This document shows positions 1 to 4,536 of a stretch of DNA of 7,446 bases, in pieces. The DNA is taken from contig CALGBJ010000126.1 in the NCBI GenBank assembly GCA_937877385.1, positions 1-7,446 on the forward strand, in the 5' to 3' direction. The stretch comes from an uncultured bacterium (GTDB lineage: Bacteria > Patescibacteriota > Minisyncoccia > UBA6257 > JAGGUH01). The notes under the pieces are model-generated. The model was not told where the DNA came from and did not search any database. It worked only from the letters and a program-made list of their open reading frames with translations. Numbering within the stretch: the stretch's first letter is position 1; each line of letters opens with the position of its first letter. Position numbers and translations under genes: made by a program.

Positions 1-2
1 AT

Positions 3-77
3 CTTAAAAAACCAGAAAAAAATATTTTTAATTTTATAAAAGATCTCAAAAAGAAAAAGGCTACTTTATTAAAGTAG
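3..77 (+). CDS. C-terminal tail of an upstream gene (partial, unidentified)
   Basis: Reading from base 3, the frame stays open for 24 codons and stops at TAG 75-77. The tail reads LKKPEKNIF, then NFIKDLKKKKATLLK. Its Lys/Phe/Leu make-up and codon choice (aaa, gaa, tta, gat ctc) match the confident genes in this window, so it is plausibly the end of a protein that begins outside. It is too short to name. The stop codon lies inside a small inverted repeat (61-77). Two competing readings exist: a second + frame open from 32 to 142 and a minus-strand frame open from an ATG at 103 to the edge. I prefer this one on composition, with moderate confidence. Confidence 0.42.
   Translation, partial: LKKPEKNIFNFIKDLKKKKATLLK
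61..77. repeat. Small inverted repeat over the upstream stop codon
   Basis: CTACTTTA and TAAAGTAG form an exact 8-bp inverted repeat with one central base (7 bp if a 3-nt loop is required). The TAG stop of the upstream reading frame forms its right end. No T-run follows, so it does not look like a standard intrinsic terminator, although it could protect a 3' end. Confidence 0.5.
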
Positions 78-125
78 ATTTCGGCAAGATCTGCCCTCAC
101 CATTTCTCTGAATTTACAAAAATTT

Positions 126-157
126 ACCCCGCACCCGGTTAAACCGTGGTGCGGGGT
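126..157. repeat. C/G-rich hairpin, copy 1 of a CCCCGNACC family
   Basis: ACCCCGCACC (126-135) pairs exactly with GGTGCGGGGT (148-157). The inner bases CGGTT/AACCG can extend the stem around a bulged T. An 8-base direct repeat TTTACAAA lies at 113-120 and again at 157-164, the second copy sharing its first base with the stem end. The stem closely matches the inner stem of the hairpin at 190-257. No T-run follows, so terminator function is doubtful. Confidence 0.7.
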
Positions 158-164
158 TTACAAA

Positions 165-182
165 TAAAAGCGATCGCTTTTA
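165..182. repeat. Perfect 18-bp palindrome with GCGATCGC core
   Basis: TAAAAGCGATCGCTTTTA is its own reverse complement over all 18 bases. The core octamer GCGATCGC contains a GATC site. The symmetry would suit binding of a dimeric protein or a methylase/restriction target, but no function can be assigned from the sequence. Confidence 0.75.
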
Positions 183-189
183 AATTTGC

Positions 190-257
190 CCCTGTCCATT
201 TTTGTCCACCCCGTACCACAAAGGGTACGGGGCAAGTATAGACAAGAATGGACAGGG
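190..257. repeat. Long nested hairpin (17-bp outer and 9-bp inner stem)
   Basis: The outer arms 190-206 and 241-257 pair over 17 positions with a single T/G wobble (201-246). An internal loop (2 nt on the left, 8 nt on the right) separates them from an exact inner stem, CCCCGTACC (209-217) with GGTACGGGG (224-232), closed by a 6-nt loop ACAAAG. The hexamer TGTCCA occurs twice in the left side (193-198 and 203-208). As RNA this would be a very stable 68-nt fold; as DNA it could extrude as a cruciform. The next bases carry no T-run, so it is not a simple terminator. Confidence 0.75.
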
Positions 258-283
258 AATAAATTGCCGGATGGTAAATTGCT

Positions 284-302
284 GGCGAGGGTAAATCTCG
301 CC
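284..302. repeat. GGCGAG/CTCGCC hairpin
   Basis: GGCGAG (284-289) pairs with CTCGCC (297-302) around the loop GGTAAAT. The loop heptamer also occurs at 273-279, and TAAATTGC occurs at 260-267 and 275-282, so this part is locally repetitive. No function is evident. Confidence 0.5.
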
Positions 303-308
303 TAAATG

Positions 309-369
309 CCCTCCCCCTCCTATTTCCTCCCCCTCCCTCTGGGAGGGGGAGGATTAAGGTGGGGGAGGG
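309..369. repeat. Nested C-run/G-run inverted repeat
   Basis: The inner arms 325-337 (TCCTCCCCCTCCC) and 341-353 are exact reverse complements with a 3-nt loop. The outer arms 309-317 (CCCTCCCCC) and 361-369 (GGGGGAGGG) are also exact. The left half is nearly all C and T, the right half nearly all G and A. Four G-runs of at least 3 lie on the + strand (341-343, 345-349, 361-365, 367-369), and the C-rich left half gives G-runs on the minus strand, so a G-quadruplex is possible as well as a hairpin. Repeats of this style are known from intergenic DNA of many bacteria; family membership here is inferred. Confidence 0.7.
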
Positions 370-450
370 AAACTTCCTCTTTAATTTCCTTCCCCTTAAA
401 AATTAGCTGTTCATTTTTATTTTGCATATAACCGCTAATAAACAATAAAA

Positions 451-490
451 CAATAAATTTCAATAAATTTCTATAAGTTTCTATAAGTTT
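451..490. repeat. Tandem array of four 10-bp AT-rich units
   Basis: Four units follow in exact 10-base register: CAATAAATTT twice, then CTATAAGTTT twice. The 10-bp spacing is close to one helical turn. The preceding decamer AACAATAAAA (441-450) is partly similar. No function can be read from it. Confidence 0.7.
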
Positions 491-498
491 CTTTCTTA

Positions 499-529
499 TT
501 GCTAACTGCCAATTGCTAATTGCCAATTG
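499..529. repeat. Tandem 7-bp repeats (TTGCYAA type)
   Basis: TTGCTAA, CTGCCAA, TTGCTAA and TTGCCAA follow head to tail, with TTG beginning a fifth unit. Seen another way, this is a 14-bp unit repeated with one change. It ends 5 bases before the -35 of the glyS promoter. Such heptamer minisatellites occur in non-coding DNA of many bacteria. Confidence 0.7.
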
Positions 530-534
530 AGGAT

Positions 535-562
535 TTGCCTTTTTTAATCTTTATGATAAAAT
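535..562 (+). promoter_or_regulatory. Predicted promoter of glyS-ruvC-dnaG
   Basis: A -35 like TTGCCT (535-540), a 16-base spacer and a -10 TAAAAT (557-562) with an extended-10 TG two bases upstream (TGaTAAAAT) fit a housekeeping sigma promoter. Transcription would start near 568-570, only a few bases before the first ATG (573). Confidence 0.5.
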
Positions 563-574
563 CAGAAATAATAT

Positions 575-578
575 GGAG
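575..578 (+). promoter_or_regulatory. Shine-Dalgarno GGAG that decides the glyS start
   Basis: GGAG lies 6 bases before ATG 585 and overlaps the earlier ATG at 573-575. It is the clearest ribosome-binding site in the window and favours ATG 585 over 573. Confidence 0.5.
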
Positions 579-584
579 AATTTA

Positions 585-1880
585 ATGGAAAAAATAATTT
601 CTTTGTCTAAAAGAAGAGGTTTCGTTTTTCCGACTTCGGAAATTTATGGTGGTTTTTCTGGTTTTTATGACTTTGGTCCTTTAGGTGTTCTTTTGAAAGA
701 GAATATAAAAAAGGAGTGGCGAAAAGCAGTTGTTTTTTCTCACGATGAGATTGTCGAAATAGATTCAGCTATCATTCAAAATCCAAAAACCTGGAAAGCT
801 TCAGGTCATTTAGATGGTTTTGTTGTTGAAATTCGTGAATGTCAAAAGTGCCATCGCCGTTTTCGGGTTGACCATCTAGAAGATGATAAGTGTCCTGTTT
901 GCCAGGGGAATCTTGGCCAGCCAAGTTTTTTTAATGAAATGTTTGAAACTTATGTCGGTGCTAAAAAAGATTCTTCAGCCATTGCTTATTTAAGACCAGA
1001 AACAGCTCAAGGGATTTTTTTAAACTTCAAGAATGTTCTTAATACTTTCCCTAAAGAATTGCCTTTTGGTATTGCCCAGATTGGCAAGGCCTTTAGGAAT
1101 GAGGTTTCGCCAGAAAATTTTATTTTCAGAATAAGAGAATTTGAGCAGATGGAACTTGAATATTTTGTTGAGCCAAAAAAATCAGAAGAGTATCATCAAA
1201 AGTGGATAGAGGAGAGATTTAAATGGTATTTAGATATTGGCTTAAAAAAAGAAAATTTAAAAATTTTTGAAGTTCCAAAAGAAGATTTGGCTCATTATTC
1301 AAAAAGAACAGTTGAAATCCATTATAATTATCCTTTTCTTAAAAATTTTGGCGAGTTAGAAGGAATGGCCAATCGAACCGATTTTGATTTAAAAACTCAT
1401 TCAAAATTTTCTAAAGTTGATCTTTCTTTGTTTGAACCAAAGAGTCGGAAAAGATTTTTTCCTTATATCATCGAACCCTCGGTTGGTATAGAAAGAATTT
1501 TTTTAGCCCTTCTCTTGGATGCTTATAGCGAGGAAGAATTAAATAGTGGAGAAAAAAGAGTTGTTCTAAAATTTCTGCCAAAGATGGCACCGATTAAGTT
1601 GGCTGTTTTTCCTCTGTTAAGAAATAAGCCAGCTTTAGTAGAAAAAGCCAGGGAAGTTTATTCTCTTCTAAAGGATAATTTTTTAGTTGCTTGGGACGAC
1701 AATGACAATATCGGCAAGAGATATCGCCGTCAAGATGAAATAGGTACTCCTTGGTGTGTAACTATAGATTTTGAGACCTTGGAAAATGGGACGGTTACTC
1801 TTCGGGATAGAGATACAACTAAACAAACAAGACATTTGCCCCAAGAAATAATAAAAATTGTCAAAGAAAAAATAAAATAG
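585..1880 (+). CDS. glyS: Glycine--tRNA ligase, archaeal/eukaryal-type single chain
   Basis: Charges tRNA-Gly with glycine using ATP; cytosolic class II synthetase. Residues are numbered from ATG 573. The N-terminus RRGFVFPTSEIYGG (14-27) and YDFGPLG (32-38) are typical of the alpha2 type found in archaea, eukaryotes and some bacteria, not the bacterial alpha2beta2 enzyme. A zinc-ribbon-like insert carries C90, C93, C107 and C110. YLRPETAQGIF (139-149), motif 2 with R175 in FRNE and FRIREFEQMELE (185-196), GELEGMANRTDFDL (260-273) and motif 3 with GIER (305-308) complete the catalytic core. The anticodon-binding domain covers about 335-430. Length is about 431-435 residues, slightly short but complete. 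I place the start at 585 because GGAG precedes it; 573 would add MENL and be nearly leaderless. The stop TAG abuts ruvC. Confidence 0.96.
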   Translation: MEKIISLSKRRGFVFPTSEIYGGFSGFYDFGPLGVLLKENIKKEWRKAVVFSHDEIVEIDSAIIQNPKTWKASGHLDGFVVEIRECQKCHRRFRVDHLEDDKCPVCQGNLGQPSFFNEMFETYVGAKKDSSAIAYLRPETAQGIFLNFKNVLNTFPKELPFGIAQIGKAFRNEVSPENFIFRIREFEQMELEYFVEPKKSEEYHQKWIEERFKWYLDIGLKKENLKIFEVPKEDLAHYSKRTVEIHYNYPFLKNFGELEGMANRTDFDLKTHSKFSKVDLSLFEPKSRKRFFPYIIEPSVGIERIFLALLLDAYSEEELNSGEKRVVLKFLPKMAPIKLAVFPLLRNKPALVEKAREVYSLLKDNFLVAWDDNDNIGKRYRRQDEIGTPWCVTIDFETLENGTVTLRDRDTTKQTRHLPQEIIKIVKEKIK

Positions 1881-2348
1881 ATGATTGTCTTGGGTATTGA
1901 TCCTGGTACCAGTCGTTTGGGCTGGGCAATTGTTGAAAAAAAGAAAGAAGAGAGAATAATTGCTTTTGATTGTTTTTTTAGTCAAAGTAAGGATCTTGCT
2001 TCCAAACTCAAAGAAATAGACGACTTCCTTGAAGAGGTTTTTAGAAAATATAAGCCAAATCTTCTTGCCTTAGAAAAGGTTTTTTATGGTCGGAATCAAA
2101 AGACGGTTATTCAAATAGCCAAACTTTTAGGTATAGTTATCCTTAAGGCCAAAAAGAAAAATTTAGAAATAATTGAGATTAGTCCAAACGAAGTCAAAAA
2201 AGCCATCACTGGTTGGGGTCTTTCTCAAAAAAGAGAGATTAAAAACGCTCTTTTTCAGATTTTTCCTTATCTAAAAGAAGAAAAGAAAAATGATGATGCC
2301 TACGATGCTTTAGCTACAGCTTTGGTTGCTTGTCGCTTAATTAGATAA
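1881..2348 (+). CDS. ruvC: Crossover junction endodeoxyribonuclease RuvC
   Basis: Resolves Holliday junctions in homologous recombination by paired cuts, normally together with RuvAB branch migration. The 155-residue length is usual for the family. The RNase H-like fold shows all four acidic metal ligands: D7 in GIDPGT, E65 in LALEKVFYG, and D139 and D142 in DDAYDALATA. The segment ISPNEVKKAITGWG (100-113) matches the conserved SPxxVKxxxxGxG region. The ATG follows the glyS stop with no base between (TAGATG) and has no visible Shine-Dalgarno, so translation is probably coupled to glyS. No ruvA or ruvB is in the window. The identity is secure. Confidence 0.96.
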   Translation: MIVLGIDPGTSRLGWAIVEKKKEERIIAFDCFFSQSKDLASKLKEIDDFLEEVFRKYKPNLLALEKVFYGRNQKTVIQIAKLLGIVILKAKKKNLEIIEISPNEVKKAITGWGLSQKREIKNALFQIFPYLKEEKKNDDAYDALATALVACRLIR

Positions 2349-2349
2349 A

Positions 2350-4095
2350 ATGGATCCTATAGAAGAAATAAAAAATAAAATAGATATAGTTGAGTTGATA
2401 GGCGAATATGTTAAGTTGCAAAAAGTAGGCGCAAATTGGCGAGGCCTTTGTCCTTTTCATCATGAAAAAAATCCTTCCTTTTATGTTAACCCAGAAAGAC
2501 AGATTTGGCATTGTTTTGGCTGTTCTCGCGGCGGTTCGATCTTTAATTTTATAATGGAGATTGAGGGCGTTGATTTTGGCACGGCTCTAAGAATGTTAGC
2601 CCAACGAGCCGGCGTTCAATTAAGACCGGTTGATAAAAAGCTTCAATCTCAAAAAGAAATTCTTTTCAAAATTAATCAAGCCGCTGCCAGTTTTTTTGAG
2701 AGAAATCTTTGGCAGAAGAAGGAAGTTTTAGAGTATTTGAAGGAAAGAGGACTTTCAAAAAAAACGATCAAAGAATTTCATCTTGGTTTTGCTTTGGATA
2801 GTTTTGATTCCTTGAATAATTATCTTAAAGCAATTGGCTATGAGAAAAAAGATATTTTACTCAGTGGCTTGGCAGTGGAAAAGACAAAAAATTCTCAGAA
2901 GTTTTTCTACGACCGTTTTCGCTCAAGAATAATTTTCCCTTTTTTTGATTTGAGTGGTAGAATTATTGGTTTTTCTGGCAGAATTTTTGGTCAAGAAATA
3001 GAAGGCACTGGCAAATATATCAATACTCCTCAAACTTTAATTTTTGATAAAAGCCGGGCAGTTTATGGCTTTCATCAAACTAAAAAAGAAATCAAAGAGA
3101 AAGACAGAATTTTAGTTGTTGAAGGCCAGATGGATCTTTTGAGCGCCTGGGAGAAAGGAATAAAATTTACTATAGCCGTTTCTGGGACGGCTTTGACTTT
3201 AGAACAATTAAGAATTCTCTCAAGATTTTCCAAGAATCTTTTTCTCTCGCTTGATATGGATGAGGCTGGCCAGTTAGCCAGTGAGAGAATTATTCCTTTA
3301 GCTCTTTCCTTGGGTTTTAAAGTTTATCTTCTCAAACTTCCTTTTGGCAAAGATTTGTCTGAATTTTTAAATAAAGCTAAAGAAAAAGAAATTAACAATC
3401 TCTTTTCTCAACCAATAGCGGTAATGGATTTTTATTTTCAGCGCGCGCTCTCTCTGGCTGATAAAGAAACTTTAGAGGGCAAAAAAATTATCGTTGATTT
3501 TTTTCTGCCAAAATTAAAGCCACTCTCTCCTTTAGAAAGGGGTTTCTGGTTGGAGAAATTAAGCAAGGAATTGAAGATAAAAGAAGAGTATTTAGCCGAG
3601 CAGTTAGTTCGGGCAAAGAAAGAAGAATTACCTATTAAAATTAAAGAAGAAGAAGAGGAATCAGCGCCAGAATTATCTAAGACCAGAAGAGAAATTTTAG
3701 GCGAGAGAATCCTGAAAATTCTTTTAAAAGAGAAAAAAACCTCTCTTATAGAAAAAGTTCTAGCTCAAAAAAAATTTTTGCCTTTAGAAATTGAGAGAAG
3801 TTTGCTTTTCTTGCTTGGCAAAAAGAAATTTAGTCGAGAAGAGGAAGAGAGAATCAATAATTTTTTGGGTTATCTTCAAATTTCTAACGAAAAAGAGCTA
3901 GAAAAAGATTTAAATTTAAAAGAAGAATTGTCTTATCTTTTAAAAGAGATAGAAAAAGAGTTTTATTTAGAAAAACTTAATCAGTTGAATTTTAAAATTA
4001 AGGAATTGGAAGAGAAGAAGGAGAAAAAAGAGAAAATAATTGAACTTTTGAAGAAATTTAAGAGATATTCTGAAAAATTAAAAGAATTAAATTAG
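2350..4095 (+). CDS. dnaG: DNA primase DnaG
   Basis: Makes RNA primers for lagging-strand and restart synthesis at the replication fork, working with the replicative helicase. The N-terminal CHC2 zinc domain has C34, H37, C55 and C58 (CPFH and CFGC). The polymerase core includes YINTPQTLIFDKSRAVYG (223-240), followed by the Toprim domain with the catalytic Glu E258 in VVEGQMD, the DxD pair D302/D304 in SLDMDEAG, and GKDLSEF (333-339). The last ~150 residues, where the helicase-binding domain normally sits, are very rich in Lys, Glu and Leu; 525-581 looks like a long helix or coiled coil with no motif I recognise. At 581 residues it is normal size. It starts one base after ruvC. The usual neighbours rpsU and rpoD are absent. 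Confidence 0.96.
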   Translation: MDPIEEIKNKIDIVELIGEYVKLQKVGANWRGLCPFHHEKNPSFYVNPERQIWHCFGCSRGGSIFNFIMEIEGVDFGTALRMLAQRAGVQLRPVDKKLQSQKEILFKINQAAASFFERNLWQKKEVLEYLKERGLSKKTIKEFHLGFALDSFDSLNNYLKAIGYEKKDILLSGLAVEKTKNSQKFFYDRFRSRIIFPFFDLSGRIIGFSGRIFGQEIEGTGKYINTPQTLIFDKSRAVYGFHQTKKEIKEKDRILVVEGQMDLLSAWEKGIKFTIAVSGTALTLEQLRILSRFSKNLFLSLDMDEAGQLASERIIPLALSLGFKVYLLKLPFGKDLSEFLNKAKEKEINNLFSQPIAVMDFYFQRALSLADKETLEGKKIIVDFFLPKLKPLSPLERGFWLEKLSKELKIKEEYLAEQLVRAKKEELPIKIKEEEEESAPELSKTRREILGERILKILLKEKKTSLIEKVLAQKKFLPLEIERSLLFLLGKKKFSREEEERINNFLGYLQISNEKELEKDLNLKEELSYLLKEIEKEFYLEKLNQLNFKIKELEEKKEKKEKIIELLKKFKRYSEKLKELN

Positions 4096-4130
4096 TTTGA
4101 TTTTAAAATTTGTAATGTGGAAAATTATTC

Positions 4131-4158
4131 TTGATTTTTCCTAAATAAAGAGTATACT
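4131..4158 (+). promoter_or_regulatory. Predicted promoter of the SPW-protein gene
   Basis: TTGATT (4131-4136), a 16-base spacer and TATACT (4153-4158) form a good sigma-70-like promoter in the 117-base gap after dnaG. Transcription would start near 4164-4166, giving a leader of roughly 48 bases with no clear Shine-Dalgarno. Confidence 0.6.
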
Positions 4159-4212
4159 TCTTCTTAAAGTTCCACCAAGGTCGATTTAGATAAAAATAAT
4201 TAGAAAAAATTT

Positions 4213-4404
4213 ATGAACAAGACACTTTCTTGGATCGAGGTTTTGGCAGGAATTTGGTTGATTATCTCTCCTTGGGTTTTACAGTTTTCAGCTGAAGCTG
4301 GAGCAACTTATAATAGCGTGATTTTGGGTTTAATCGTTGGCATTATCGGCTTAGTAGCCGTTTTTGGTAAAGGAGGAGCAAAGACAGGCGGAACAGAGAT
4401 GTAA
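4213..4404 (+). CDS. Single-repeat SPW family small membrane protein
   Basis: A 63-residue protein of unknown function. It carries the SPW-repeat signature: W15 and I18-S19-P20-W21 in the segment GIWLIISPWVLQFS (13-26), preceded by a WIEVLAG motif (7-13). Two hydrophobic helices are clear, about 5-25 and 34-52, ending in a short charged Lys/Gly-rich tail. There is no cleavable signal peptide, so I expect a two-pass inner-membrane protein. SPW proteins often carry two repeats (four helices); this one has a single repeat, so a dimer would be needed to rebuild the four-helix unit. The gene has its own promoter and terminator and is not part of either flanking operon. Naming the family is fairly safe; its role is unknown. 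Confidence 0.85.
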   Translation: MNKTLSWIEVLAGIWLIISPWVLQFSAEAGATYNSVILGLIVGIIGLVAVFGKGGAKTGGTEM

Positions 4405-4417
4405 AAACTAGAAAAAC

Positions 4418-4446
4418 TTGATTGATTAAGTATTCTATGCTATTAT
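4418..4446 (+). promoter_or_regulatory. Predicted promoter just before the terminator
   Basis: TTGATT (4418-4423), a 17-base spacer and TATTAT (4441-4446) preceded by TG (TGcTATTAT) give one of the best promoter matches in the window. Its expected start (about 4452-4455) lies inside the left arm of the following terminator hairpin. It could make a longer leader for rpsB or a very short RNA. Confidence 0.5.
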
Positions 4447-4487
4447 ACCTCGTCAGAGAAATTAAATTTTCTCTGACGAGGTTTTTT
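4447..4487 (+). terminator. Strong intrinsic terminator after the SPW gene
   Basis: A 15-bp exact stem (4447-4461 with 4468-4482; core CCTCGTCAGAGAAA) closes a 6-nt loop TTAAAT and runs directly into TTTTTT (4482-4487), with more T-rich sequence after it. No T-run lies on the other side, so it acts on rightward transcripts only. It separates the SPW unit from the ribosomal-protein operon. Confidence 0.93.
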
Positions 4488-4499
4488 CTTGTTTATTTT

Positions 4500-4528
4500 T
4501 TGAGATGGTTAGTAAAGAAAACTATATT
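4500..4528 (+). promoter_or_regulatory. Predicted promoter of the rpsB-rpsK-rpsD-rpoA-rplQ operon
   Basis: TTGAGA (4500-4505), a 17-base spacer and TATATT (4523-4528) match a housekeeping promoter closely. The expected start at about 4534-4536 nearly coincides with the rpsB start codons (GTG 4534, ATG 4537), which predicts a leaderless message. Confidence 0.62.
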
Positions 4529-4536
4529 GTTTAGTG

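Larger units (their letters stand above)
78..572. other. Palindrome- and repeat-rich intergenic region with no gene
   Basis: About 495 bases between the presumed upstream gene tail and glyS contain no convincing coding sequence. From left to right there are a small GGCA/TGCC hairpin (83-95), a C/G-rich hairpin (126-157), an 18-bp palindrome (165-182), a nested long hairpin (190-257), a GGCGAG/CTCGCC hairpin (284-302), a nested C-run/G-run inverted repeat (309-369), 10-bp tandem units (451-490), 7-bp tandem units (499-529), and the glyS promoter (535-562). The left 300 bases are visibly richer in C and G than the genes. The minus-strand open frame at 320-526 only translates these repeats and is not annotated. 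Confidence 0.75.

Noticed and set aside
1..103. Minus-strand frame open from ATG 101-103 to the left edge (begins MVRADLAEIYF)
   Set aside because: It would need a leftward gene with a Phe-rich start, and it overlaps the more gene-like + strand tail. The codon pattern favours the + strand. It cannot be fully excluded without upstream sequence.
320..526. Minus-strand open frame of 68 codons in the glyS upstream region
   Set aside because: Its sequence is only the translation of the 7-bp tandem repeats, the 10-bp repeats and the C/G-run inverted repeat. It has no domain and no credible ribosome-binding site.
126..529. CRISPR array
   Set aside because: Repeats are of different kinds, tandem or palindromic, without uniform 25-40 base repeats separated by unique spacers. 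No cas gene is present.
78..572. T-box or glycine riboswitch controlling glyS
   Set aside because: I find no T-box consensus (AGGGTGGNACCGCG-like) and no glycine-riboswitch core, and the hairpins do not lead into a terminator before glyS. The predicted promoter lies after all of them.
441..572. Replication origin (AT-rich repeats near a replication gene)
   Set aside because: No DnaA boxes (TTATNCACA-like) are visible and neither dnaA nor dnaN is nearby. Short tandem repeats alone do not support an origin.
1683..1985. Minus-strand open frames within the coding genes (also 5067-5357, 5382-5570, 6112-6300, 6566-6820)
   Set aside because: They lie opposite strongly conserved proteins, show no family features and have Phe/Ser/Leu-rich composition typical of antisense shadows.
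4096..4145. Terminator directly after dnaG
   Set aside because: GGAAAA (4119-4124) and TTTTCC (4136-4141) make only a weak 6-bp A/T-rich stem with an 11-base loop and no T-run after it. It overlaps the -35 of the SPW promoter.
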